This document shows positions 22,916 to 35,742 of a DNA stretch of 64,000 bases, one piece after another (the first letter of the stretch is position 1; each line of letters starts with the position of its first letter). Source of the DNA: Datnioides undecimradiatus (taxonomy: Eukaryota > Chordata > Actinopteri > Lobotiformes > Datnioididae). The position numbers and the translations under genes are program-made. The notes under the pieces are model-generated. The model saw nothing but the letters and a program-made list of their open reading frames with translations, had not been told where the DNA came from and did not search any database. The DNA is taken from NCBI GenBank assembly GCA_008933995.1, contig WARS01000029.1:20553511-20617510 (forward strand). Reading direction: 5' to 3'.

Positions 22916-25521
22916 ACATCTGTAGACATGTTAGACGGAGGCAGCATGAACTGTCATTGTGTTGACAGCACTAATAGTGAAGACAACATTGAGGAAGTTG
23001 CAGAAAGACTCTTTTCTTTTTCAGTATCTCGCATAAAGTGAGCAGATTTCCATCGTTTATGATCGGCAAACTGCTACACAGATACAGGAAAGAACATAGA
23101 CGCGTCGATTATGCAGCGTTAATGTCGTATTCAGCAACGAGACAAGGTGAAATACAAGTTACCTTGATGTTGTTACAGGTCTGTAACCACCTAAGGAGCC
23201 CACCGTCACTCTGTATCACAAAGTATTTGAGAGAAAGTACACACACGCACTGTGGGGAGTATAATGAAAGCATAATGTGGTCTGATGATGGACGGCGTGC
23301 CGCAGTGCCGCTATCAGTGGGTGAAATATGAGCTATAACTCAAAACCTACACAGTAACTATCTACAGCGGGACTGCCTTTAACCCCTTGTGTCAAGTATA
23401 AATCCAGCTAGCTGTCCATTTCATCGTCATTATCATGAATTTTTGCACATGCTGAGACAAAAATGCCTATAGCAGTATCACAGATAATGAAATATCAAGC
23501 TTTAGTTAAATGGATGTGTTTGGCCCACTCCATGACAGCCCAGAGAAACCAATCAAAACACAGATGGTCTCTGAAATCACATTTTACAGTCTATAAATAA
23601 CTTATAGTGATAAGTTAAAGGACAAACTTTTCCATTATCACTTTAAATAGAGGTAAAATGTTCACACAGGTTGAGTTGGGGGGGTGTGGAGCGAGGGTGT
23701 TGCTCCTGCAGCATTCTCGCTGACAGAACTCATAAATAAACACTGGCATCCATGTTAACCAGCTTGAGTCATCACACCAGCAGCTTGCATAAATCACTAA
23801 ACTGATATCCAAATCAATCTCAGCAGCCTGTGAAGGACCCGGCAGAGCAGCAGTGCTTCTCACTCAGTAAAGATCTGTACATGAGGCACTTCTGATGCTG
23901 ACAGATGCTGCAGCAAACAGTTTCAAGTTATCTTAAGACTCTTGCGAGACGCCTCTTCTTACCACTCGCATAATTCCAATAATACATCAAAGTTCCCGGC
24001 TGTAATCCAAAGCAACTCTTCATCGCTTTTATGTTGATTTGTTTCATGTACAAGTTTAGCCTTTTCCATTTTTTTTTCATGTGCCTTAAAACAGTGCACC
24101 ATCTGACCCTGAAAGAATATTTGGGGTCTTGATATTAATATTAGATGCTTATACTTAAGATGCTTTGCCTGCCATTCTGCGCTTATCAGGGGAAACTGAG
24201 CTGAAATCTCAAAGCATTAGGAAACCTGCCGCTGTGAGCTGATGTGATTGACCATTACTGCATCCCAAAATTCAACACTAAAGTAAGTTTTCTTTATATT
24301 TTTAACATTTTGGGAGCATATGTTCTGCATTACATACATACATTAGTTAACTTTGCACGCAAACCCACTACTGAATTTCACAGACATCTATCGCCATTAT
24401 GTGAAAATGCTAAGATAGACACATTGAGCTTAACTATTAATTAGATTAATTATTAGCACATATTCTCCAATTAAGTGCCATTTAACCATTGCACAAGCGG
24501 CGACACAGTTAAAAGAGCAACGGTCACACATTAAAAAAAGATTGAAGGTGATGGAAATACGGCATTCAGGTTGTTTCATAATGAGCCGATATATTGGTCA
24601 GACACCTTTATTGATTACCAATATGTCTGTGACAGACAAACATCATAGTTTCTGTATCAGCATCAGAAGTGCAAAATGTCACCGTGTCATGTGACTCTTC
24701 CTGTAACAAGCGCAAGAGTGCACGCGTTGAGTCTGATCCTGGAGGATAGGTTCACAGTCCATGAGCCCATGAATGCCAGTGAAAACACCCAGCGTCACCT
24801 CTCCCCCTTCAATGCTGTTAAAACTGCTGTTTGGTCTGCGCTCGTGGCTGATGATCCTCCACTTGATGCTTGCACTGGACACAGATTTTGATGTTTGCGT
24901 CCTGCAAGTTCGAAGCCCGTGATGGCGATGCAAAAGCCTGCAGTGACCACATACTGACCTGTTACTTGGTACAAAAACTCTCAAAAGTTATAGCTAGCTG
25001 CTGCTGCATGCTTGTTTTAGTCTTGTGCAGCATTTAGTAACATTAGAAACAGTTTGACAGCACCGATATGTGAAAATATGTCCCAAATTAGCCAAACCAT
25101 AAGGAAAACACAGAAAAAACAGGTTATATACTCTTTGCACCGCGGATGACACATGCAGTAATGCCTCTGCCGGATCCAAACCTGCATTATTGATCTGAAA
25201 CTCTTGAGTGGACTGGGGACCACTCACGGTGCAGCACTTATGAAGTTGTCTGCAGATTTACAGCACAGCCCATGGAAAAAGTTAACCCACCCACCCACGC
25301 CTGCAGTAATCATATTGGCCAGTGTTTTCCCAAGGTGTTGCCATTTTCCTGTCTAAGGCACTTACTGCATGACTGATGGGCCATTAGACTGCACGCACAA
25401 CAACAACACACTCACACATCTGTTAGCCCCGTGGACGTGAGGCGTTGTTTGTTTGTTTTTTAACTATTTGGTGGAAGTTGTTGTTCTGATTAAAAACGTG
25501 ACATTACATATCTCAAACATT

Positions 25522-25546
25522 TGTGTGTGTGTGTGTGTGTGTGTGT
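25522..25546 (+). repeat. (GT)12 microsatellite
   Basis: Pure GT repeat inside the 13 kb intron after first exon B. Confidence 0.95.
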
Positions 25547-28416
25547 TTGTGCCGGCATGTTCAGGGTCATGACCGGATTAGATTTTGATGGTTGAACCAA
25601 ACACTGAGAAGGGGTGCATTGTTCACCTGTGCGCACAGACACACACACACAGAGAAACAGTCATTATTCTGTAATCAGATTATTGAGCCGTTTAGAGTAA
25701 AACAATGTGACGTTTAGAGGTCTGGATTATGTCAGAGTCCAGACATGGTACTTTATCTCAGTGGAAAGCAATTTATTGTAAAATCTCTAGTCCCACTAGT
25801 CAATGTTTCGTCTGTGTCAGTGGCTCCGGTGTTGACTTCAGGTTGTCTTTGGCTGGTAACGTTGTTGTTGCTTGATTGCGGTTTGATTATCTCCTGCTAG
25901 AGCCCATGATGTACCCCCTCTCTGCAGATCAAGAGGTAGAAATCAGGAACTAGCTAGCAGCTCACCCAAGTGTCCTATCTTATACTGGATCATCATTTGA
26001 TTCTGTCCGTCTTAATTATCCCAATTAAAAGGTTAACCCAACTCCTCTCCATTGTTGATGTTTCATTGTTTTTGTTGTGCACAGTGGTCGGTCGTCTCTC
26101 CCTCTTCCCATTGCCCCCGCCTTGTGTGTCTGTATAATTGATGAGTGGTAAAGCAGAGGTATGAAAGTCATCCTGGTTCTTTAGAAAGAGCTCTAAAAGC
26201 CCTAAAGAGGTGTTTAGTGGTCACAGGAAATGGGGGTAGAGAGGTATGGACAGAGCTGGAGGGAGAGATAGAGAGAGAAGATATTGATGGGGAGAATTAG
26301 TGATTGATTAGGGGAGACATCTGATAGCCTATTAGCCCAAAGTGGTCAATGTGAATATACTGTGCACTGTGCACATTCCTCACTTGGATAATAACGTGTC
26401 CCATTAACATAAATAGCACATCAAGTCAGCGGACAGACTCATTGTACCTGTCAATTGTCAAACAGTAAAAACCCATCAAATGAGGCAAGTAGGTGAGACT
26501 CGGTATTAGGAAAGTGACAACTCTTTCTACTATGACAGTGTGGCATCAGCATTCCTTCAGTCCATACAGTGGCCATAATCCTAGATGTTTATCAGGATTA
26601 AATGCCCCTCAGACCTTATTTGACAGCTCTCGTCAACATCCTGAAGGCTCTAGGTTTGTGCCAGTTAGTGATTGGATTGCAGGTCCTTTCCTGGGTGGTA
26701 AACTGCCATGTCTGCCAGCGACTTTTAAACCATAAACCAGTTTTCCATCACTTTTCGATGGATCTGACAATGTGCATCCCCCTTTTACATGCAACTTCAT
26801 ATCATAATGGAGATAATTATGTCATAGCATGCTCTACACAACTCTCCCCATCCTCTTTTACGACTGCGATCCCTGGCAATGTTGAGTTAACACGATGGGA
26901 ACATGTGAACATAGAAACAGTTGATAAAGACCTGAAGACACAGGGGTGACTGACGTGGGGACAGCGTGGACCACAGCGACGTTGTTTGGCTTGACATTGA
27001 GGAAGGCTCCACCGTTACTCACCGTTACACACACTGCAAAGTGTTTGTACACAAGTTCACTCTTGAATCCGTCTTAAAAGCTGAGCACATGAAAACCAGG
27101 CCAGTCTGAGTGCTGTCCATGACCTCTTATTGTTGGTTCACTGACACACATGGAGACAGGCACACGTCTGACAGAACAGCCATTTTCATGGGGTCATGGG
27201 ACTGCGTTTGTGCCCATGAGGATGCTTTTCTGCTCGCGGCTGCTGCTCTGTGCGCTCACATCATGCGCACGCGGCGGTTTTCATGTGTGCGTGGTTTAGA
27301 GACTAATTAAACGCCATGCAGCCTACTCTCCCAAACACACCCCCTGCTCCTCTGAAGAGTGGCTCATTATCCGTCTGCTGCTCAAAGAAACTTTCCACTC
27401 TCCCCGTTCCTCATGGGATACCACCGTGCATGTGTAGGCTTCTCTGGTTTTCTGTGTCGTCTTTCTTTAGAGCTGTTGTTCCGACAACACAGCGTGCACT
27501 AAAGGTCATATTTATGTGCACTTGTCTGATACAGCACCCAAGTATACACCTACTCTGTGAAACTTGATCACGGCTTCTGCCACATTATTTGTATAGATCA
27601 TCTGTTGCTGAGTGGGCAGTATGCAATAAACTCAAGTAGGAGTTGTATTTTTGGGATTCTTCACACCAGAACTGCGATTTTTCACCTCCCGCGGTCAGAA
27701 ACTATACATCACCGCTACATAGTAATAGAGAGGAGTAGCGGAGAGGAGAAGGAATATTTATTTTACCAAAACAGCCGCATTTGAGCAAATAAAACCCAGT
27801 TGAGGTGTTTAATTCAGAAATATCATGTAAAGCTATGAGAGCCACAAACGACTGATATTAGACTCGACACTTGAGTGAATGGGTGTCGTCTCCTTCGCCT
27901 CTTTCTGCGCGCACGCCACAGGACGGCACAGAATCTGTGCTTGTTCCTGTCCTCCCATCGCCGTGCCGCACTCGCATCAAATGGGAATAATTGCTGGAGC
28001 AGTTTGACGGTTAAAATCAATGACTTGGGGACACGAACACGTTCAGACTTGTCTCAAACCTTCAAGGCTCTGAGACCGACGTGTGCGTCTGCGTATATCT
28101 TTGTGCGTAACCCTGCAGCAGTTTAGAAAGCGTCTCCGAGTCATGTCAGTTACTTTCTTTTAAATCGATCAATCATTTCCTAAATTTCAGAGCAGGAGGT
28201 CCTTCAACGGTTTCAGGTGACGTCATCAGTGGGCGGGGCTTATGTAAATGTTTACAACCTGGACCGCCATTGCCTGTGGTAACCAGTGAGCTCTTCTGAT
28301 TGCAGGCCAACACTGCGGGCAGCATCAGCTGTTGTCATGGTGATGCTGCTATGCTGATCACCAAGCAGAGCATGGCGCTCGTGTATGTGTGCACGTCTGT
28401 GCGTGTGAGAGGGAGT

Positions 28417-28420
<4 letters not shown>

Positions 28421-28455
<35 letters not shown>

Positions 28456-28663
28456 AAGGAGAAAGAAAAAGAGTAGAGAGTGTGGAAACTTAAAATCTTT
28501 ACATACTTGCTCACTCAGGTGCACACACACACGCACACACACACACTTGCGCGGCACGTTGTATTGTAGTATTGAGTAGTGCTTTAGATTTGTGGTGCTT
28601 GAGAGTGTGTGAGGTGTTGCATCACCTTCTGTGTGTGGGATGAAGCTTGCATATCAGCTCTCT

Positions 28664-28697
<34 letters not shown>
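28421..28697 (+). repeat. (GA)16 and (CA)16 microsatellites
   Basis: GA repeat at 28421-28453, interrupted CA at about 28520-28546, and a nearly pure CA repeat at 28666-28697. All are intronic. Confidence 0.9.
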
Positions 28698-28701
<4 letters not shown>

Positions 28702-31668
28702 TCTTCCACACAGACACTCTCTCTCTCCTCCCTCTCGATCGGTCTCCTACCTCCAGCCTGTTCTCCGTCTACACTGATATAATCAGCGCAGATTAGCTGA
28801 CCACGAGCAATCACTTCATACGACCACTAACTAATGAGGCTGAACTCAACGTAATGACGGCTCCATCCGTCCTCCTTTAATTAGCGTGGAGGGGTCTTAC
28901 ACTGCTGACGGTTTGACCCACTCCCTGCCACAGCGGCAAAACTTCATAAGTGGCTATGAGCGATGGCGTGCATCAGAAGCTATGCACCTCTAGCTATAAA
29001 TACGACGATCAACATCGTGTGCGTGTGTGATATTAGCAGGCGCAGTGATGGTCGTGCAGCCACAGACGGATGTGTTGCAGCACACGACAGGCTCATTACT
29101 GCACAAGGCACAGATTTTAATTGGAAAAGCAATTGTTACACAGAGAATACAAGACGGCAGCAAACTTTGTCCCATGTAAGCGATGCCATCCCCCTTGACC
29201 TGTAATTGTTGTGCCTTCTCGTACGCCGCGCAGCCTGTTCCTTGATTAAAATTAAAGTTTAATGCGATGTAATGCTCTGGCCTGTCCTCCAGCCTCAACC
29301 TCCGGTGTTTGCAGTAAAGTCAGTTAAGAGTTTAAACAGTGTCTCAGTTAAATCATCGATGAACAGTTATGTTAATCACTGCTGATTGTTTTGTTTTACT
29401 AATTTTCAAATTGAAATGCCAAACAGAGGCTTAAAATACGTATTTATTTCTCAAATACTTGAGTGAACTTGAAATATTTGTGTTTTGGATACTTATTTGA
29501 GTTTTAAAGTTCTTGAAATGAGTCACTTTTGAAATATCATCAGGGAAATTTCAAAGTTTTCAAAGATTTCCAGACAAAATGACTGAGTCAGCAGATGAAT
29601 TATTAGCTGCAGTCTTTGCGTCACCATGCTCGCTGTCATTTCTCTGTACCTGTGATGTGAACCTGCGGGCGACCTATTGTGCTCTTGTGCTAAATGATCA
29701 AACTGGAGGAGGAATTAATGAGCGACCTCTGTCTAAGCAGGACACACAGCGATGGAAGTTAGTCTGTATAGGTTGAAATCAGACTTTTGTTGTGTTAGCG
29801 TCCTGTTTGCAGCGTCCTTCATCTCCGCCAGCGATAGGCAGAGCGAGGCATCTCCAGACGCTGAAAACAGAGAGTTTAATTAAGTCGTGGAGGATGAGAT
29901 CTGGAAGCTGGCACACGCAGCAGACACCTAGATCGAGATAGAAAGACGCAGAGTGGCAAGCTAATCTGCAGCAGACACTGAGAGCGTATCCTTAACGGAG
30001 AATACCATTACAGCAGTATTACCTGACACCGAGTCTGGAGCTGGAGCGAGGCACAAGCGCTAGCAGAGTGCGAGAGAGAGAGGAGAAAAGGGAGAGTACT
30101 GTAGTGTTTGAACGCCAGACTCTCAGTTCCTGTTGAACCAGGTGTCCTGACCTGAGGAAGCGACCTCTCTGATCAAGCCCCACAGGCAGGATCACTTCCT
30201 GAGGTCAACAGTCAGTGTAAGAGGAAGAGGGCCACCTGAGATCTGCTCTAGATGCGGCTGAAGACTCAGTTCTGCCTCCTTGGTTCAAATTAAATCAAAT
30301 TGCCGTGTGTAGCCTCAACTGAAATCCTCGTTTTATAGTTTTTTTTTATTAATTAAAATGTTTCTAATAATAATATAATAAATAATAATAACTTTGTCTC
30401 TGTTGTAACATCGTATTAGAGAGGAAACAAGGCTATCAACCAGTAAGTTAGGGAATCAGGCATCGCCGCCCGGATCTGTTGGAGACAAAGTAATTGAAGT
30501 ATTGGACTTAGGAGATCGAGCATGACTCCAGTGGGATGATCGTGTTACTCTGTCGAACTGCTGGATGCATAAGTAGGCAGCTGTTGGTTCACACGTTAAC
30601 CGTGACAGCGCGGTCCACTGAAGGTACGTCAGTCCTGTTCTCCGTGGCGTCGTTTTGAGAAAGATGACCTTTCTCTGTCTGTCTCTCGCCACAAAAAGGA
30701 ATGTGAATTAGTTCAACTTTATTATTTTAATTACAGCCATTGTTTGGTTTAGTTGTATAATGATGCTGCCTTTCACGCCACACCGTGACCTCCCAACCCC
30801 TTCCCAAAGCAAATCCCCGCTCTAATCACACGCGACGCTCTCAATTAATCCTTATTTATTCTGCCATGCTGTGAGCCGCCGCTGGTGTGATATATGATAA
30901 TGAAGATCTCGGGCTGTAACCTCGCATGTCTGATCATCCACCGGATCCATGGAGACCACAGCTCCGCTGCGTTGAGATGCAGCGTTTTCACGTTCCTTAC
31001 CTTCACGTGATGTCGGTGCGTCTGCAGCCATTATCTGGTTATTCTTTGTTTCGGTAAAGAACTTTGTTCAGTTCAGTCTGGAGCATGCAGGAGAAGCAAT
31101 ATTTTGTATTTTTAATGCTATTAGAGCTGACACCAGTGTTATACTGAGATACTGTGAACACTACTTGAAGCTATTTAACTATTAAGGATTGGATGGCATT
31201 AAAATTGAATTTCCTACATCAGTGTACCTAAAATAAGACCACGCTGGAGAGCACATTTGCAAAATGCTTGCCAGAAATAAGCCATTAGCGGTTTAAATTA
31301 ATTAATAGTAGATAGATAATGAGATAAAATTAATGAGGTAATCTACAAACACAACAGCAGCTCCAAAACTGATCAAATTATTGTTTTTTTTCACGTGCAG
31401 CATGTTATTGTTAATCAGTCTGTGACACCACTGTATGTTAGATGTAACCCCTCTTCCTTACGTCCCAGTACGCTTGTGTTCCCCTATCCAGTTCTTCCTC
31501 TGCTGCACATTCATTTGAGATGCAGCGTTGATGTGTCTTTGTGCTGCATCGTAGATGATGTCGAGCGACGCAGATAATATCAGACGGCTGAAACAAATCG
31601 CCCAGCGCTGATGGAAAAAGTACTGTAGAGTCATCCGTGCAGTCGCGTCTCCTGTCTGTGGAGTCCGA

Positions 31669-31684
31669 GGCCCCCTGCTGGTGA
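31669..31684 (-). promoter_or_regulatory. CTCF-like motif
   Basis: On the minus strand the sequence reads tcaccagcagggggcc, which contains the CTCF core CCAGCAGGGGGC without mismatch. Motif match only; occupancy cannot be read from sequence. Confidence 0.35.
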
Positions 31685-32647
31685 CATCCAGTATCACAAT
31701 CTCGTCTCCACGCAGACAGGAGCCAAGAAAAAAAAAGCTGATCAGTGATTTTTGTCCAATGTTTTCTTCGTCCTCTCCCTCTTGCAGAGCTCTAGAGCCC
31801 ACTCATGGCTCCCGATTGGCTCTTGAGGGATGTTATTTCCTGTTATCGAGCTCTTGATCGTCACTAATTCCGGTTGTCGGAGGCAGAAATCACTTTAATT
31901 TATACTGTTCATTAGAATATGGGTAAATGTAATTGTAGATGCCTTTCTTCACATTTTACTGCATAAAGAAAGCTTTCTCCGAGTCAGACTGCAAAGAGTA
32001 TTAATTAATTAATTAATCCATTACACTAATTAAGTGGCGTGTAAAAGGTTTGAAACATAATAAGTGGGGATGTTTTTCCCGTACTGTTAAATCATCGGGT
32101 CAGTCTGTCCCAGAACACGAAACATTTTACAGAATTTGTGATTCACGCTCGACAGACTCATCTGACGTCTTTCTTAATGGGTTTCTTAATAATTGCATCT
32201 CAGAGCCGTGTGGAAAGGGAGTGGGGGTAGAAAACTGAGTTGACACGGTGTGGGCACGCTGACTCAGATGTTTTACACATAACAATAGTTATGTTAGTTT
32301 TGTACAGATATAGTTATAATATTGAGTTGACTGATGAAGCTGCAGCAACTCATTTTAGACCCCCTGTCCACAATCTTTGTTTCATCTCTCGTCTTCAACC
32401 ATTCCTTTACCACAGCCCCTCCTCCCTACCCCACCCTCCAGCACTGTATTAGTGTGAGCTTCATCTAGCACTGTGATGCTAACGGCCCATTCTCCTTGCT
32501 CATCCTCTCCTGACTGAGCGGTTAGCCTGCAGCGCTAGCAGCACTTTACACAGGGAACACTGACAGAAACACAGTAACAGCCTTTCTCTCAGCCGCCCTC
32601 ACCCTCTTTTCATCTGTTTGTGCTCTCCACAGCGGCGCTGCTTTTTA

Positions 32648-32653
<6 letters not shown>

Positions 32654-32686
<33 letters not shown>

Positions 32687-32697
32687 TCTCTCTCTCT
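32654..32697 (+). repeat. (CT)n tract
   Basis: About 44 bases of CT with one CC interruption, followed by an AG. It looks like a perfect pyrimidine tract and acceptor, but no coding-like frame follows, so I do not call an exon. Confidence 0.9.
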
Positions 32698-33631
32698 TAG
32701 CAGGTTGGTTTGAGGCAAGTTGTGGCATATATTAGGTGGCATTACAGAGGCTTGGACCTCGTTCTGGATTGCTGCGTGTTTGTCTGTGCAGCTCTTTACG
32801 CAAACGATTGCAGCTGCTGTTCTTTGTCAAACGCCAGCTGTAGCATGTAGCAAGAAAAATAAATATCCTCATCATGAACTTATAATATATTATTATTTAA
32901 ACTGACTGGTCTTTCACCATATGGCATAAGATACTTTTTCAATACCTGGGTTGATCTTGACCTGAGTTTTAATACAAAAATTTATTAAAACTAATTATTA
33001 TTATTTAAACTAATAGCTTTTTTTGCCTTAGCAGGAGAAAAATGCTGCACGAGCTTAAGTTTAAAGGTGGCGGAGCTTCCATTTAAGGTGCACACGTGGC
33101 CGGTTGATGCAATGTACAGTGTCTGCCTGTGATTACTGGATGACCCGCTCTCCTGCCCGAAACATCTCATCGCAACTTTTTGACAATCAAATCTAACTGA
33201 AGCATTAAAATTTATAATATTAAATTAACCAAAGGAATATTTAAAGTAGGACACAGTTGGTGCAAGGTTTTGGTGTAAACTTTGCATATTTTCAGTTTTC
33301 TGTGCAAAGACAAAAAAAAAGGATATTTGGTTGGTGAGTTATTGGGTTTCCATAGTAACCATTGGTATCATAGTTTCAATGCTTGACCAAAAGGAGGAGA
33401 GACATTTGCAGTGTTTGCTGTCAGGTCGCTGTGCTCCTGAACGGATTTGACTGAGTTTTACCTGATCATCATGAGACTCACTCTACACCTGGACTGTGTG
33501 TGTGTGTGTGGTGGGCTGATGTGTTAGAAGCTGCAGATTGACTACCTTTGACCTCAACAAACATTAAACTTGTAGACACACAAATACACACACACAAGCA
33601 AAAAGACACATTGTCACGGGGAAGTAGGCCA

Positions 33632-33812
33632 ACACACACACACACACACACACACACACAGCAGGCATTTCATAGACTGTATTCCAGCTGACCCGGCCTG
33701 CCTTGTGATGCTTTAAAAGAACAAGACAAAGGTTGATGGAAGGGGCTGCCCTCCACCAATCACAGCTCTCTGCTCTCTCTCTCTCTGCCAGACACACACA
33801 CACACACACACA
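33632..33812 (+). repeat. CA and CT/CA microsatellites
   Basis: Pure CA at 33632-33660, and CT then CA at about 33772-33812, about 1.1 kb before candidate first exon C. Confidence 0.9.
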
Positions 33813-34735
33813 GTGACTGAACACTGAGCGCTGTATCACTGTCCCTGGTCGCCTATCGATTAGTCATGCCTGGCTGCTGTCATGTGCAGGAGTCCAGGGA
33901 AGCCCCTAATTGGCTAGTCCGGGAAAGAGGGAGAGAGAGGGAGAGTTGGAGAGAGGGAGGAAGAGCGAGAGGGGACAGACACTGAGAGAGGGAGGCAGCA
34001 TAGAAATATGAGAGAGGCTGAGAAAGAGAGTTGTGTAAAGAGATGCGGCCTCATATCAAACTGTGGTGACGGAAAGAGAAAAGAAGACGAGATGAAAGAA
34101 GGAAGGCAAAGAAAATGTAACTCTTTCTGACCTTTAATCCGTCTGGATGGACAGGATGAGCACGAATCTGGCAACAAAAAGATCAAAAATGGGAATTTAA
34201 GATGAGTGAACTCCAGTTTTAGTTTTTCTGATTTTTATTTTGGAGTGTAAGAATCTAACTGCATCGTCTACAGGGCGAGCAGCACTTGAAGAAACAAACC
34301 CGGAGTGCTCAGCAACATAGGTGGAGATATAAGTTAACTGAAGTGGAGCGTAATGCGTGGAGTGCGTGAAAGGGACACATCCTGAGAGAAAACCGCACTG
34401 AAATGAGATCAACTTGTCCAAGTGGTCCCGCTGCTTCTTCTTGTGACTGCACCTTTTATCTTACGACTGACCGCGTAACCCGGAGGGATGGTAAGAGGGT
34501 CAACGTGCCCCTAAGGTGAGAAAGCTGAGAATAGCTCTAAAGGAGGATGCTTTGCTTCACAGGACCAGCTGACGCTCTCGTCCATAATGGGGAGGAAATG
34601 GAGACAATGGCAGGACTGTGTTTTAATTTAATTTAATCTTAACACATGGAGACACACTGATATACAGGAGGGAGGGCGAAAAGGCAGGGCTACCAGTTTT
34701 GGACAGGACACAGAGGAGGATTGGTTGTTCTGGAG

Positions 34736-34819
34736 ATGCATGACCTACATCATTCCGACACCAGTGATTCTGAGGAGCTACTCGCTTTTGTCGTCCCCGT
34801 GAAGAAGATGCTGTTGTGA
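34736..34819 (+). promoter_or_regulatory. 27-codon upstream ORF of candidate first exon C
   Basis: ATG at 34736 to TGA at 34817-34819, 50 bases before the main ATG at 34870. The product would begin MHDLHHSDTSDSEELLAFVV and has an ordinary protein-like composition rather than the low-complexity look of its surroundings. It may be a translated leader peptide, a start-controlling uORF or chance. Confidence 0.4.
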
Positions 34820-34869
34820 GACTGATACAGGAAGACAGCGCGGATCTTGTTTCATACGTTTCTGTAGCT

Positions 34870-35742
34870 ATGACCACGTATTTCCACAGCCATGAGTTCT
34901 GTTGTAGCCCCAAGAAGCCCAGCAGTGGCTCCACTAAGGGCAAATCTGGCAAAGGGAAGGCCAAGTCAGGGAAGGGCCACTCTCACTCGAAGCATAACCA
35001 GAATTTGCTGCAGACGCCAAATCACCAGCTGCAGCCGTCGCCGCTGCATTCACCAAAGCACCATCCCCATTCGCCGAAGCATGGCTGCCATTCGCCGAAA
35101 CATCTGCTTCCTTCTCCCTCTCCTAGCTACTACCACATAGCGCCACCGTCGCCAAGTCATCAGCTGGCTCCGCCATCGCCGACTTACCACCTTGCTCCCC
35201 AGTCGCCAAATCCCCTGCTGCACTCGCCGAGCCACCACCAGCTTCACCTGTCACCAAGTCATCATCAGCTGCAGCACCATTGTCCGAACCAGCAGTGCCA
35301 TCCACCGGCGTCGCCGAGTCACATGCTTTCTTCTCAGTCGACACATCAGATTTACCAGCAGCAGCCGCAGCACCCGATGCATCTCCATTCGCCGAGTCAC
35401 CACTCGTTGTTTCAGCAGTACCAGCACCACCACCACTGCTCTCCTCCTCTTCCTCACGCCTCCCAGTCGCTGTCCATCCACCCATTTCACTCGCCGCAGC
35501 TCCCCTTGTGCTCAGGGCTTGGCGGATATGGGTGGAGCACACTGCCAACCAACCTGGCCACCAAGGGCTCTAGAGGCAAGTTTCCCAACCTGAGGGACAG
35601 CGTGAAAAAGAGTCCCACCAAGAGCAAAGCGAAGGGCAGGCCGTGGCCAAATGACACGTACATCTGGAACGCACCCTTAATGGACAATCCCCAACACGTG
35701 CCACACATACGCCACTTCCCACAAATACAGGCCCATGTGCAG
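34870..35742 (+). CDS. dlg1: Candidate dlg1 alternative first exon C, His/Pro/Ser-rich (291 codons)
   Basis: Long open frame from ATG (G at -3; in-frame stop TGA at 34771) to the donor cag|gtaggt, phase 0, so it can join the common exon at 40688. It begins MTTYFHSHEFCCSPKKPSSG. A Lys/Gly/Ser-rich segment follows (residues about 17-42), then about 180 residues of repeated HSPKH, HSPSHH and PPSPSH units with about sixteen SP dipeptides. It ends in a non-repetitive basic tail, including KSPTKSKAKGRPWPNDTYIW and ending QIQAHVQ. The CC pair near the start recalls the cysteine-rich N-termini of SAP102 and PSD-95, which suggests lipidation or metal binding, but this is inference. I recall no mammalian equivalent. 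All three frames are fairly open here because of composition, so the main support is the phase-0 donor, the position and the non-repetitive ends. It could also be unrelated to dlg1. Confidence 0.6.

Larger units (their letters stand above)
21752..34869 (+). other. dlg1: Intron, and leader of candidate first exon C
   Basis: 13.1 kb. The donor is followed at once by a short CACACAC and then, 15 bases on, a GT run. The intron holds a dispersed repeat (about 22429-22915), GT at 25522-25546, GA at 28421-28453, CA at 28666-28697, TTAA repeats at 32001-32017, CT at 32654-32697 and CA at 33632-33660. Several longish open frames (for example about 23038-23331 and 26602-26949) resemble nothing I know and lack splice support. 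About 33900-34200 is GA-rich and may belong to the promoter of the exon at 34870. Confidence 0.6.

Noticed and set aside
26493..26949. Overlapping open frames of 80-115 codons in the 13 kb intron
   Set aside because: There is no recognisable domain, no splice partner and no neighbouring promoter. Length alone is expected by chance in a window this size.
32641..32720. Possible exon after the perfect CT tract and tag at 32697-32700
   Set aside because: The following frame does not resemble any DLG segment and no suitable donor with a compatible phase follows.
35050..35708. Several open frames on the minus strand and in other + frames across the His/Pro-rich exon
   Set aside because: They are produced by the repeated codons of the exon. 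Only the + frame from 34870 has an in-frame donor that fits dlg1, and the minus frames lack splice support.
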